Of a stretch of DNA of 64,000 nt, positions 50,920-59,442 are shown in pieces. The notes beneath the pieces were generated by a model that saw only the letters and a program-made list of their open reading frames with translations, was not told where the DNA came from and did not search any database. Source of the DNA: Actinoplanes nipponensis (lineage in GTDB: Bacteria; Actinomycetota; Actinomycetes; Mycobacteriales; Micromonosporaceae). Each line of letters opens with the position of its first letter. Position 1 is the stretch's first letter. The position numbers were made by a program, and so were the translations under genes. The stretch spans positions 1-64,000 of the forward strand of contig NZ_BOMQ01000047.1 of NCBI RefSeq assembly GCF_016862275.1, in the 5' to 3' direction.

Positions 50920-51951
50920 ATGAATTCCGGACGACCTCGCGGTCTCGCCGCGATGCTGACCCTCGCCCTCGGTGCCGGCACGGTGGCCGGGGCCGGCCTG
51001 CTCGGCTCACCCGCCTGGGCCGACGGCGGGCCGACGGCCACCTACACCCTGGACAGCACCAGCATCTGGACCGGCCAGCAGGTCACCCTGACCCAGTCCG
51101 GCCTGGTCGACGAGACGCCGGACACGGCCCCCGTGCGCACGGTCGACTGGGGCGACAGCTCCCCGGTGGAGACGCTGCCGGCCGACGCCGTCAAGGCGAG
51201 CCACACGTACGCCGCCAACGGCAGCTACCCGGTCAAGGTGACGCTGGCGGAGGCGGACGGCGCCGAGGGCACCGCCACCTTCGCCGCCAACACGGTCCAG
51301 GTGGCCTCCGCCGTCGGCAGCTACAAGTTCAGCGTGGCGTCGAACTGGACCTGGGAGGGCGGCGGCGCCACTGCCAAGCTGCTGCTGGCCAACATCCCGG
51401 CCAACACGACCCGGGTGTGGGTCAACTGGAACGACGGCAAGACCAGCCTGCTCAACCGCACCCACACCTCGACCACGCACTACTACCCGGTCGGCACCCA
51501 CGCCGCGACCATCACCCTGGAGAACTCCCAGGGCATGGCGGCCCCGGTGACCACCCGCCCGTACACGGTGAACGTGGACTACACCCGGCCGAGCAGCACG
51601 CTCAAGATGCCGCGCAAGCCGACCCGGGCGTCGTACTGGAAGACCATCCAGGGCACGGCCAAGGACGGCCAGACCGGCATGGACTCGGTCGGCGTGCAGC
51701 TGTGGAAGTGGACCTCGACCAAGGACTACTACTTCAACTTCTCGACCCGCAAGTGGGTCCGCTACACCCCGAACAAGACCAAGATCCCGAAGGCGGCCGT
51801 CTCCTGGCGCGGGGTGGACTCCAAGGGCATCTGGAAGCTCAGCGTGCCCGGCCTGTCGAAGGGCTACTACCTCGAGGTCGACTACGTGGCGGTGGACCGG
51901 GCCGGCAACGACGACGGCTGGAAGTACAAGGTGCAGAAGCTCACCAGCTGA
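50920..51951 (+). CDS. Secreted PKD-domain protein
   Basis: 343 residues. Signal peptide (LAAMLTLALGAGTVAGAGLL, ending AWA), then a PKD-type domain (VDWGDSSPVETLPADAVKAS, HTYAANGSYPVKVTL), a second related domain (VWVNWNDGKTSLLNR, HYYPVGTHAATITLENSQG), and a C-terminal domain rich in Trp/Tyr/Lys (KDYYFNFSTRKWVRYTPNKT). No catalytic residues are recognisable; probably a surface or matrix protein. ATG at 50920 follows GGGGAGAG. A strong terminator follows. Confidence 0.88.
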   Translation: MNSGRPRGLAAMLTLALGAGTVAGAGLLGSPAWADGGPTATYTLDSTSIWTGQQVTLTQSGLVDETPDTAPVRTVDWGDSSPVETLPADAVKASHTYAANGSYPVKVTLAEADGAEGTATFAANTVQVASAVGSYKFSVASNWTWEGGGATAKLLLANIPANTTRVWVNWNDGKTSLLNRTHTSTTHYYPVGTHAATITLENSQGMAAPVTTRPYTVNVDYTRPSSTLKMPRKPTRASYWKTIQGTAKDGQTGMDSVGVQLWKWTSTKDYYFNFSTRKWVRYTPNKTKIPKAAVSWRGVDSKGIWKLSVPGLSKGYYLEVDYVAVDRAGNDDGWKYKVQKLTS

Positions 51952-51965
51952 GCGCGCGGCCACGC

Positions 51966-51997
51966 ACAGCCCGGATCCGTCAGGGTCCGGGCTGTTT
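51966..51997 (+). terminator. Terminator after the PKD-domain gene
   Basis: ACAGCCCGGA pairs with TCCGGGCTGT around a ten-base loop, followed by TT. It overlaps the last codons of the convergent hydrolase gene. Confidence 0.85.
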
Positions 51998-52882
51998 CGC
52001 GTTCAGGAAGGCGGAGATGCGCTCCCGGAGCTCCTTGCGGTGGGTCCAGAGCAGCGACGGGCGGTCGTAGACCTGAAGCTGCGCGCCGGGGAGCAGCCCG
52101 GCCAGGCGCTCGGCGACCGCCACCGGGTGCACGTCGTCGCCGACGCACCCGATCACCAGCGCCGACCCCGGGAACGCGGCCAGCACCGACTCGTCGGGCA
52201 GGGCCGGCGCGCGCCAGAGGGTGTCCAGCTCAGGAGCCAGGCCGTCGGTCAGCAGCTGCTCCACGCGGTGGCGCAGATAGCTCCAGCCGGTCGGCGTGTT
52301 CCGGACCGAGGGCGGCAGCTCCGGCTCGACGGCCTCGGCGACCAGCGCCGCCTCGCCGGACTCGACGGCGGCGAGCAGCCGGGTCAGCCGCGCCTCGGCC
52401 ACCGGCGGCCGTACGCCGTCCAGCGGCGCCGGCAGATACAGCACGATCCGCTCGAAACGCTCCGGGGTCTCCGAGAGCAGCCGGCACAGCGCGCCGGCGC
52501 CCATGCTGACCCCCAGCGCCCGGGTCGCCCCGGCCCGGTCGGCGACCGCCCGCAGGTCCTCGGCGAGATCGGCGAAGCTCCACGGCCCGGGCGGCGCGTC
52601 GGAGCGGCCGTGCCCACGGAAGTGCAGGAACACCCGGCGGCCGAGCACGCCGCTGCCCAGCGGGCGGGTGCCGGCGATGTCGCCGGCCAGCCCGTGGGCG
52701 AAGACGGTGACCGGCTCGCCGACGCCGGTGACGAGCTGTTCGATCCGGCCGCCGCGCGGGGTCTCGACCAGCTGGGTCGGCGGCAGCGGCAGCGTGGGGC
52801 GGCCGCTGCGGGGTGCGCTCGGCCCCGGGCCGGAACTCCGCGGGCCGCCGTCCGGGGGCGGCGGCCAGCGGAGGCGCCTCAC
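51980..52882 (-). CDS. Alpha/beta-fold hydrolase
   Basis: 300 residues. Nucleophile Ser in LGVSMGAGALCRLL (GxSxG type), oxyanion region VFAHGLAGDIAG, acid in GCVGDDVHPVAVAE, and a late His in LLWTHRKELRER. The first 35 residues are Pro/Arg-rich and may not be translated, but no better start codon is present. GTG at 52882 overlaps the DUF2516 stop. Substrate unknown. Confidence 0.85.
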   Translation of the reverse strand: MRRLRWPPPPDGGPRSSGPGPSAPRSGRPTLPLPPTQLVETPRGGRIEQLVTGVGEPVTVFAHGLAGDIAGTRPLGSGVLGRRVFLHFRGHGRSDAPPGPWSFADLAEDLRAVADRAGATRALGVSMGAGALCRLLSETPERFERIVLYLPAPLDGVRPPVAEARLTRLLAAVESGEAALVAEAVEPELPPSVRNTPTGWSYLRHRVEQLLTDGLAPELDTLWRAPALPDESVLAAFPGSALVIGCVGDDVHPVAVAERLAGLLPGAQLQVYDRPSLLWTHRKELRERISAFLNAKQPGP

Positions 52883-53202
52883 CAGAAGCCCTTGCCGTCC
52901 GACAGGTCACGCAGGCCGGGCCGGACGTCGAGCAGGTAGATCAGGGCCGCGGCCACGCCGATGAGGCCGAACAGGCCGGTGGCGCCGCCGCCCACGCCGA
53001 GCAGCGTCAGGATGATGCAGACCGCGAGGATGGCCAGCCAGGCGCCCTTGGGCAGGGTGCCGATGGCCTGGAAACCGTCGCCGCGCTGGGTCACGCAGTG
53101 GATCAGTGCGACTGCCTGCACCACCAACGACAGGATCAGGACGGCGAACGAGATGAGGTTCGCGACGTCGTCGTAGAAGATGGGTGTCGCGCTGTAGGCC
53201 AT
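52879..53202 (-). CDS. DUF2516 family membrane protein
   Basis: 107 residues with three hydrophobic helices (LISFAVLILSLVVQAVALIH, WLAILAVCIILTLLGVG, GLFGLIGVAAALIYLLDVRP). It matches the Rv0476-type DUF2516 proteins that follow hbhA in mycobacteria. Function unknown. Stop overlaps the hydrolase start. Confidence 0.88.
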   Translation of the reverse strand: MAYSATPIFYDDVANLISFAVLILSLVVQAVALIHCVTQRGDGFQAIGTLPKGAWLAILAVCIILTLLGVGGGATGLFGLIGVAAALIYLLDVRPGLRDLSDGKGFW

Positions 53203-53219
53203 GACCGCCAGTCTATGCC

Positions 53220-53247
53220 GCGGGCCCCGGCTATCGCCGAGGCCCGC
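53220..53247 (-). terminator. Hairpin after the hbhA-like gene
   Basis: GCGGGCC-CGGC pairs with GCCG-GGCCCGC around TATC with two bulged bases, 25 bases after the hbhA-like stop. Confidence 0.65.
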
Positions 53248-53272
53248 TGATCAATCGGTGACCGGTCGTCGC

Positions 53273-53734
53273 TTACTTGGCGGCCGGGCGGGTGGTGCGC
53301 TTGCGGGGCTTCGCGGTCTCCGCCGGGGTCGCCGCGGCGGCGGCCTCGACGGCCTTCGGCTCCTCGGTGGTCACCATGTCGGCGTTGACCACCTCGGCGG
53401 CCTCGACCACGCCGGTGCCGACCACGCGCTCGCCGTGGGCGACCAGCGAGGTGTAGACGGCCAGCGCCCGCTCCTGCGCGGCGTGGGCGAACGCGATGGC
53501 GTTCGCGGTGGCCGTCTCGCGCAGCTTGTCGAAGTCGGTGCTCGTCGCGGTGCTCTTGAGCGTGGTGGCGGTGGTGTTCGCCGTGTCGTTCGCGGTCTTC
53601 AGCGAGGCGACGGCGCGGTCGCTGAGCTCGGTCACGACGGCCGGCAGCTTGCGCAGCTGCTGGTAGGCGAGGTCACCGGCGCCGGCGGCGGCGTAGAGCG
53701 GGGCGGGGAAACGGGTCTTGGTCTGCTCGGTCAT
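53273..53734 (-). CDS. Heparin-binding hemagglutinin (HbhA)-like protein
   Basis: 153 residues. The helical N-terminal part (PLYAAAGAGDLAYQQLRKLP, VVTELSDRAVASLKTAND) and a Lys/Arg/Ala/Pro tail (AKPRKRTTRPAAK) resemble mycobacterial HbhA, but the basic tail is much shorter. In mycobacteria HbhA binds heparan sulfate and is linked to lipid inclusions; in a soil organism the role is unknown. It overlaps the upstream XRE regulator gene by four bases. Confidence 0.8.
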   Translation of the reverse strand: MTEQTKTRFPAPLYAAAGAGDLAYQQLRKLPAVVTELSDRAVASLKTANDTANTTATTLKSTATSTDFDKLRETATANAIAFAHAAQERALAVYTSLVAHGERVVGTGVVEAAEVVNADMVTTEEPKAVEAAAAATPAETAKPRKRTTRPAAK

Positions 53735-54204
53735 GACTTCTCCTCGGATGCGGGTGCGGATGCGGGGGCTGGTGCGGCACCGCTCTCGACGACCGCCACG
53801 TCGTGGACGACGGCCTTCAGCGCCTCGTCCTCGTCGGGTGCGGTCGGCGCCGGCGCCGACCGCGCGGTCTCGTTGCGGAAGGTCTCGTAGATCTGCGACA
53901 GGGACTGCTTCTGCGCGATCGTCAGCTCGGGATCGACTGCGATCGCGGCCAGCACGCCCTGCTGGCCCTCGCCGTCGAGCAGGCCGGCCCGCAGGTACAT
54001 CGCGGGCGTCGACACCCGCAGCGCGCTGGCCAGTTGCTGCAGCACCTCGGCGCTGGGCTTGCGCAGGCCGCGCTCGATCTGGCTGAGATACGGGTTGCTC
54101 ACGCCCGCCCGGTCGGCGAGCTGCCGGAGCGAGATCTTCGCGGTCTGCCGCAGGTCACGGATGAATTCGCCGATGTCCTGGGGCAGATCCTTGGGTGCGG
54201 CCAT
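53731..54204 (-). CDS. XRE-family transcriptional regulator
   Basis: 157 residues: an N-terminal helix-turn-helix (GEFIRDLRQTAKISLRQLAD, RAGVSNPYLSQIERGLRKPS), then a helical region and an Ala/Pro-rich tail. It corresponds to Rv0474, which precedes hbhA in M. tuberculosis. ATG at 54204 chosen because homologues start near MAAPKDLPQDIGEFI. A large perfect palindrome lies 23 bases upstream. Confidence 0.9.
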   Translation of the reverse strand: MAAPKDLPQDIGEFIRDLRQTAKISLRQLADRAGVSNPYLSQIERGLRKPSAEVLQQLASALRVSTPAMYLRAGLLDGEGQQGVLAAIAVDPELTIAQKQSLSQIYETFRNETARSAPAPTAPDEDEALKAVVHDVAVVESGAAPAPASAPASEEKS

Positions 54205-54226
54205 GCATCCGACGGTAGTCCGACGT

Positions 54227-54263
54227 GCTAGCTCTTGCAAGCAAAACGCTTGCAAGAGCTAGC
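54227..54263. promoter_or_regulatory. Perfect 16-base inverted repeat upstream of the XRE gene
   Basis: GCTAGCTCTTGCAAGC and its exact complement flank AAAAC. Each arm also contains the eight-base palindrome CTTGCAAG. It lies between the asparaginase stop (54274) and the XRE start (54204). It could be an autoregulatory operator with two binding sites, or a terminator of the asparaginase gene; the missing T-run favours an operator. Confidence 0.7.
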
Positions 54264-54273
54264 GTGAAACAGG

Positions 54274-55209
54274 TCACCAGGCCGCGCGGACCTCGCCGAC
54301 CCGGAGGTCGCCGCCGAGCACCGGCACCGTGGCCAGCTCGTCCAGCACCGCGGCGGCCACCCCGAGCCGGCGCAGCGCCGACACCAGCACCGGCATCCGG
54401 GCCCGCATGGCCCCGTCGGCCACCTTGAGCGCCACCGCGCCCACCCCCGGGACGGCCACCGCGACCACCCCCTCGGCACCGCCCTTGGCCAGCAGCCCGG
54501 GCACGCCCCGCATCAACCGGGTGTCGTCCTGGCCGGTGCCCGCCACCAGCTCCGGATCGGCGCGCATCGTGTCGGCCACCAGCCGCTCGTGAGACCCCGG
54601 CGGCGCGTCCACCAGCCGCTGGAAGCCGCGCGCCAGCGCGGTCAGGGACACCGCGAACACCGGTGCCCCACAGCCGTCGATGCCCGTCGCGGCGATCGGC
54701 TCGCCGGTCAGCTCGCTCACCGCGGCGGCCAGCGCCACCTGCAACGGATGCTTGGCGTCCCGGTAGTCCTCCCGCGACCAGCCGTTCACCACGCAGGTGG
54801 CCAGCATCCCGGCGTGCTTGCCGGAACAGTTCATCAGCACGGGCGCGGCGCCGCCGCCGGCCCGCACCACGGCATCCCGCTCGGTCTCCGAGAGCGGCAG
54901 CGACGGCGGGCAGCGCAGCGCGGACTCGTCCAGCCCGGCCGCGGCCAGGATCCGCCGGACCCGGTCCACGTGGAACGGCTCGGCGAAGTGGCTGCCGCTC
55001 ATCAGCGCCAGGTCGGCCGGCTCGGCGGCGCGCAGCCCGGCGCGGAGCATGCCGACCGTCTGCAGCGGCTTGTTGGACGACCGGGGAAAACAGGGCCCGG
55101 TCACGTCGCCGGCGGCGGCGGCCACCCGGCCGGCGGCGTCCAGCACGACCACCGAACCGTGGTGCACGGACTCGACGAACCCCGAGCGCACGACCTCCGC
55201 GAGGATCAT
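54274..55209 (-). CDS. Asparaginase (PF06089 type)
   Basis: 311 residues of the actinobacterial asparaginase II family: AEVVRSGFVESVHHGSVVVL, RSSNKPLQTVGML, CPPSLPLSETERDAVVRAGG, LMNCSGKHAGMLATCVVNGW and TGIDGCGAPVFAVSLTALAR. Expected to hydrolyse asparagine or a related amide. ATG overlaps the BKACE stop (ATGA), so the two form an operon. Confidence 0.92.
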   Translation of the reverse strand: MILAEVVRSGFVESVHHGSVVVLDAAGRVAAAAGDVTGPCFPRSSNKPLQTVGMLRAGLRAAEPADLALMSGSHFAEPFHVDRVRRILAAAGLDESALRCPPSLPLSETERDAVVRAGGGAAPVLMNCSGKHAGMLATCVVNGWSREDYRDAKHPLQVALAAAVSELTGEPIAATGIDGCGAPVFAVSLTALARGFQRLVDAPPGSHERLVADTMRADPELVAGTGQDDTRLMRGVPGLLAKGGAEGVVAVAVPGVGAVALKVADGAMRARMPVLVSALRRLGVAAAVLDELATVPVLGGDLRVGEVRAAW

Positions 55210-56039
55210 CGGGCCGCCATCCCGAGCAGCGTCCGGGCCTCGGCCGGGGTCAGCGGCGGGCGCTGGGCGAGCTGGGCGAAACCCACGGCGCGGGCCACTA
55301 GCTGCATGTTCGACTCGACGGGCCGGCCCTTCGCGTACGTGACGGTGTCCTCCATGCCGACCCGCAGGTGGCCGCCCGTCGACAGCGAGGCCAGCATGAC
55401 CGGGATCGTGCTGCGGCCGATGCCGGTGGCCGAGAACGTGGTGCCCGCGGGCAGGTCGCGCAGCGCCTGGTGGCAGGCGACCAGCGCGGCGGCGGTGCCG
55501 GGCATGCCGCCGGGGACGCCCATCACCAGGTCGACGTGGACGTGGCCGCCGTACGGCAGGCCGTGCTGGGCGAGCAGGCGCTGCAGGGTGGTGAGCTGGC
55601 CCAGGTCGAAGATCTCGTACTCGGGCACGACGCCCCGCTCCTGCATCCGGGTGTGCAGGTCGACGATGAACTCCCAGCGGTTGAGGAACACGCCGTCGCC
55701 GAAGTTGACCGTACCCATGGTGCAGGAGGCCATCTCCGGCCCGGCGTCCAGCACGGCCAGCCGGTCGGCCTCCGGATCGGTGACCGCGCCGCCCGAGGAG
55801 AGCTGCACGATCAGGTTGGTCGACTGCCGCAACGCGGCCACGGTGTCGCGCAGCCGGCCCTGGTCCAGGGTCGGCTGCGCCGCGTCGTCGCGGATGTGGA
55901 CGTGCACGATCGCGGCGCCGAGCGCCTCGCACTCCTTGGCGGTCGCCACGAGCTCGTCGATCGTCACCGGCAGCGCGGGTACGGCTGCCTTACTGCTCTC
56001 CGCGCCGGTGGGCGCGACGGTGATGAGGGTCCCGGTCAT
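55206..56039 (-). CDS. Beta-keto acid cleavage enzyme (BKACE, DUF849)
   Basis: 277 residues. Zinc-binding HVHIRDDAAQPTLDQGR near residue 45, then LIVQLSSGGAVTD, MGTVNFGDGVFLNRWEFIVD, EIFDLGQL and GHVHVDLVMGVPGGMPG, all typical. The family condenses a beta-keto acid with acetyl-CoA; the exact substrate varies and cannot be read from sequence. The overlap with asparaginase suggests a shared amino acid-derived pathway. Confidence 0.9.
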   Translation of the reverse strand: MTGTLITVAPTGAESSKAAVPALPVTIDELVATAKECEALGAAIVHVHIRDDAAQPTLDQGRLRDTVAALRQSTNLIVQLSSGGAVTDPEADRLAVLDAGPEMASCTMGTVNFGDGVFLNRWEFIVDLHTRMQERGVVPEYEIFDLGQLTTLQRLLAQHGLPYGGHVHVDLVMGVPGGMPGTAAALVACHQALRDLPAGTTFSATGIGRSTIPVMLASLSTGGHLRVGMEDTVTYAKGRPVESNMQLVARAVGFAQLAQRPPLTPAEARTLLGMAAR

Positions 56040-56066
56040 GCCGCGATCCTGCCATGCGGGATCGGC

Positions 56067-57128
56067 TCAGGAGACGTCGATGGCCGCGGCCGACTCCCCG
56101 ACCAGCAGCGACGCGTCGTCGGCGACGTTGCGCTTGACCACCGCGAGCGCGATCATGCCCAGCTCGTGGTGGCGGACGGCGGTGCCGACGAACCCGACGG
56201 CCCGCCCGTCCAGCAGCACCGGGGTGCCCTGCGCGGGCGGCTGGTCGGTGGCGATCCCGTCGAGGTGCAGCAGCACCAGCCGGCGCGGGGGCTTGCCCAG
56301 GTGGTGCACCCGGGCGATCGTCTCCTGACCGCGGTAGCAGCCCTTGTCGAGGTGCACGGCCGGCGCGACGAAGCCGGCCTCGGAGGGGATCGTCCGGTGG
56401 TCGGTCTCCCAGCCGAGCCGCGGCACCCGGTGCGCCACCCGGACCGCCTCGTACGCCCACAGCCCCGCCCGCGGCACGGCGGCCAGCGGCGCGAGCACGT
56501 CGTCGAGGGCCGCACGCGGCACCAGCAGGTCGACGCCGAGGGGCACCCGGCGCGCCAGGGCGCCGGCGCCGAACGGCTGCACGTCGTACAGCGCGGTGGG
56601 CTCGGGCGGCACGGCCCCGGCGGCGAACTTGGGCCCCGGCACCTCGAAGATCCGCGGCTCGGCCAGCGCTACGCCGAGCCGGTCGCGGACAGTGGCCACC
56701 GCCTGCGGGCCGACCAGCGACCACACGGCGACCTCGGCGCCCGCGTCGCGCGGCTCCACCTTGGTGAAGAACCGCATCATCTCCAGATAGCGGAGCAGGC
56801 CGGCGCCCGACCCCGGCTCGGTGTCGAGCCAGGCGGTGGCGCCGTCCTCGGCGACCAGGGCGTGCTGCTCGACGTGCCCGTGCGGGGACAGCACGAGCAG
56901 CTCGGTGCCCTGCTCGGCGCGCAGGTCGCTGAGATGCTGGGTGGTGAGGGTGTGCAGCCAGCTGGCGCGTTCCTCGCCGGGCACGGCCAGCACGTCCCGG
57001 TTGGAGCGGTCGACCAGGCCCACCGCGGTGTCGAGGGTGCGCTGCTCGCGCATCGGGTCGCCGTAGTGGGCCGGCACGCCGGCGTCGGCCGAGGCCGGCT
57101 CGAGCTCCTCGATGAGGACCGTGGTCAT
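56067..57128 (-). CDS. ygfZ: Folate-binding protein YgfZ/GcvT-like
   Basis: 353 residues. Folate-dependent protein that supports iron-sulfur enzymes. The family signature KGCYRGQE is at residues 262-269; the GcvT-like parts SWLHTLTTQHLSDLRAEQG and SVAVWSLVGP precede it. Overlaps the Fur-family gene by four bases, which would fit joint control by metal status. Confidence 0.94.
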   Translation of the reverse strand: MTTVLIEELEPASADAGVPAHYGDPMREQRTLDTAVGLVDRSNRDVLAVPGEERASWLHTLTTQHLSDLRAEQGTELLVLSPHGHVEQHALVAEDGATAWLDTEPGSGAGLLRYLEMMRFFTKVEPRDAGAEVAVWSLVGPQAVATVRDRLGVALAEPRIFEVPGPKFAAGAVPPEPTALYDVQPFGAGALARRVPLGVDLLVPRAALDDVLAPLAAVPRAGLWAYEAVRVAHRVPRLGWETDHRTIPSEAGFVAPAVHLDKGCYRGQETIARVHHLGKPPRRLVLLHLDGIATDQPPAQGTPVLLDGRAVGFVGTAVRHHELGMIALAVVKRNVADDASLLVGESAAAIDVS

Positions 57129-57547
57129 TGCTGCTCCTTGCAGTCGCCGCAGACGCCGAACAGGGACACGTGCCCCACGTCGACCCGGAAGTTGCGGTCC
57201 TGGCGCAGCTGCTCGGTCACCGGCAGCATGACGGCGGGATCGACCTCGTCGATCGACCCGCAGGTGCGGCAGACGAGATGCACGTGCTGGTCCTCGCCGG
57301 CCCGGTGGTACGTCGGCGAGCCGTGCGACAGGTGGGTGTGGCTGACCAGGCTCAGCTCCTCGAGCAGCTCGAGGGTGCGATAGACGGTGGTGATGTTGAC
57401 GCCCGCGGCGCGCTCGCGCACCGTGTGGTGGATCTGCTCGGGGGTCGCGTGGCCCAGCTCGTGCACCGCCTCCAGGATCAGCTGGCGCTGCGGGGTCAGT
57501 CGCAGGCCGCGCTCCCGGAGCATCTCGGCGAGGGAAGAGGAGGACAC
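57125..57547 (-). CDS. Fur-family metalloregulator
   Basis: 140 residues: winged helix (LTPQRQLILEAVHELGHATP, VNITTVYRTLELLEELSLVS), His-rich metal site (GEDQHVHLVCRTC) and two CxxC pairs (Cys93/Cys96, Cys133/Cys136) forming a structural zinc site. Short spacing and C-terminal CGDC resemble FurB/Zur, but iron control cannot be excluded. Start GTG at 57547. Confidence 0.92.
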   Translation of the reverse strand: MSSSSLAEMLRERGLRLTPQRQLILEAVHELGHATPEQIHHTVRERAAGVNITTVYRTLELLEELSLVSHTHLSHGSPTYHRAGEDQHVHLVCRTCGSIDEVDPAVMLPVTEQLRQDRNFRVDVGHVSLFGVCGDCKEQQ

Positions 57548-57586
57548 GCTACGAGCATAGTTCGCGGCGCTATACCCTCTGCGCTG

Positions 57587-58378
57587 GTGAGCGACAGCGT
57601 GCAGGTGATCCCCGGCTCAGGCGCACTGACCCCGGCCGACCCCGGCATCCTCCACGGCGAAGGCGTCTTCGAGACGCTGCACCTGCGCCCGAACGGCCCC
57701 TGGCTGCTGCACGAGCACCTGGACCGCCTGACCCACTCGGCCGCCCTGCTCGAACTGCCGCTGCCCCCACGCGCCCAACTCACCGCCCTGGCCCGGCGAG
57801 CCGCCGACGCCTGGACCGCCGGGGAAGGCGCCCTCCGCCTGATCGTCACCCCGGCGACGCACTACGCCACCGTAAGCGCGGTGCCGGCCACCGCCCGCCG
57901 CGAACGCCGCGAAGGCATCACCCTGATCACCGCGCAGGCGGGCATCGCGGCCCGCCCACCCTGGTCCCTGGCCGCGGCCAAAACCATCTCGTACGCGGAG
58001 AACCTCGCCGCCAAACGCTGGGCCCGCCGGCAGGGCGCGGACGACATCCTGTGGCTCCGCACCGACGGCCACGCCCTGGAGTCCCCGACGGCCAGCCTGG
58101 TCTGGCTCACCGGGAACACGCTGTGCACGGTCCCCGCCGCCGAAACCGGCATCCTGCCCGGCACGACTGCGGCCCACCTGCTCAGCCGGGCGGCGGAGCT
58201 GGGCCTGCACGGCGAGGAACGCATGATCACCGCGGCGGAGCTGGCCGGGACGGAGGCGATCTGGCTGGCGAGCTCCCTGCGCGGCCTGGCCGAGGCCCGG
58301 ACTCTCGACGGCGCCTTGCGGCCGGCGTCGCCTTGGACGGCGCGGTTGCTTGCTCTGCTCGGCTTCGACGGGTCCTGA
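57587..58378 (+). CDS. Class IV aminotransferase, probable aminodeoxychorismate lyase
   Basis: 263 residues: GILHGEGVFETLHLRPNGPW at the start, the PLP lysine in AAAKTISYAENLAAKRWARR, ADDILWLRTDGHALESPTAS and TGILPGTTAAHLL near the end. These are shared by PabC and branched-chain aminotransferases; length and the FETLHL form suit PabC (4-aminobenzoate synthesis for folate). GTG at 57587 follows a TATACC -10-like element by ten bases and has no ribosome site, so it may be leaderless. Divergent from the Fur gene. Confidence 0.88.
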   Translation: MSDSVQVIPGSGALTPADPGILHGEGVFETLHLRPNGPWLLHEHLDRLTHSAALLELPLPPRAQLTALARRAADAWTAGEGALRLIVTPATHYATVSAVPATARRERREGITLITAQAGIAARPPWSLAAAKTISYAENLAAKRWARRQGADDILWLRTDGHALESPTASLVWLTGNTLCTVPAAETGILPGTTAAHLLSRAAELGLHGEERMITAAELAGTEAIWLASSLRGLAEARTLDGALRPASPWTARLLALLGFDGS

Positions 58379-58434
58379 GCGGGGCGGGCGGCCTGGGGGA
58401 TGCCCACTCACGGCTGGCCCGTGCGCCGGGCACG

Positions 58435-58516
58435 CACTGCCGCGAGACGGTCCAGGCCGCCGCGCAGGCACTGCCGCGAGACGGTCCAGGCCGATGCGCA
58501 GGCACTGCCGCGATAC
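58435..58516. repeat. 34-base tandem repeat, about 2.4 copies
   Basis: The unit begins CACTGCCGCGAGACGGTCCA and continues to GCGCAGG. Copies at 58435-58468 and 58469-58502 differ at two bases near the end of the unit, and a 14-base partial copy follows. Confidence 0.9.
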
Positions 58517-58619
58517 GGGCGAGGTCGCCTCACACGCAACGCCACGACGATGCGGGCTACCACTCGTCGCACGCAACGCCGTGACGCGGCCACCCGCCTC
58601 GTTCCGGCCCTGCCTGCTG

Positions 58620-58840
58620 GGATCTTGATGAGGGCGGATCGATTTCGCACGGCGCACGCTCCAAGATTCGCGCGCAGGGGAAGCATGGACAGATCTTGAG
58701 GAGAAGTGGCGCGTTGATTGCGGTGGGCGCCACAAGATCCGCGGTGATCAAAGATGTGAGGCTGGATCTTGATAGCGCGAGGGCGCGCAGAAGGCGGAAC
58801 CGCCACAAGATCTACGGCGCCAGGGGAAGCAGCTACTCCC
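58620..58840. repeat. 221-base hairpin-rich element, copy A
   Basis: Contains six copies of GATCTTG or its complement CAAGATC in strict alternation (58621, 58662, 58692, 58733, 58765, 58805; the second ends in T). These can pair as three successive hairpins. The middle one has an extra inner stem, GTGGCGC (58706) with GCGCCAC (58727); the third holds GGCGG-AA-CCGCC. Confidence 0.9.
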
Positions 58841-59110
58841 CGCAATGCCGGGACGCGCGCCACCACGCCTCGCCCCGCGCCGCCCCACCCCGCGCCGCCA
58901 CGTCTCGCAATGCCCCGCCTCGCGCTGCCCCGCCTCGCCCCGCCTCACCCCGCCTCGCCCCGCCTCGCGTCACCACGCCCCGCGCCGCCTCGCGTCACCA
59001 CGCACCGCGCCGCCCCGCCCCCGCGCCACCACGCCTCGCGCTGCCACGCCTCGCTCCCCTCCACCCGCCCCCGCCTCGCGCTGCCCCGCTCCGCCCGCCC
59101 TGTCCAACCC
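58841..59110. repeat. C-rich low-complexity stretch
   Basis: Irregular repetition of CGCC(T/C)CGC and CACCACGCC units on the plus strand, with very few A or T in the first half. Very strong C/G strand bias. Confidence 0.8.
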
Positions 59111-59175
59111 CGCCCGCCCGTCCGCCCGTCCGTCCGCCCGTCCGTCCGTCCGTCCGCCCGCCCGCCCGCCCGCCC
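59111..59175. repeat. Tetranucleotide tract (CCGC/CCGT)n
   Basis: About 16 consecutive four-base units, CCGC or CCGT, directly before copy B of the 221-base element. Prone to length change by slippage. Confidence 0.9.
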
Positions 59176-59396
59176 GGATCTTGATGAGCAGGGATCGATT
59201 TCGCACGGCGCACGCTCCAAGATCCGCGCGCAGGGGAAGCACGGACAGATCTTGAGGAGAAGTGGCGCGCTGAGCAGGGCCGGCGCCACAAGATCCGCGG
59301 CGATCGAAGACGAGAAGCTGGATCTTGATAGCGCGAGGGCGCGCAGAAGGCGAAACCGCCACAAGATCCACGGCACGAGGGAAGGCAGCTACTCCC
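59176..59396. repeat. 221-base hairpin-rich element, copy B
   Basis: Direct repeat of 58620-58840, 556 bases downstream, roughly 90% identical by eye. The six GATCTTG/CAAGATC elements and the GTGGCGC/GCGCCAC inner stem are kept while the loops between them differ. Confidence 0.9.
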
Positions 59397-59442
59397 GCGA
59401 GGCGGTGAGCGGCCGCGTGACGCGACCGCTGATGCTTAAGCG

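Noticed and set aside
58435..58516. Short tandem repeats resembling a CRISPR start
   Set aside because: Units are contiguous with no spacers, there are fewer than three copies, and no cas genes are present.
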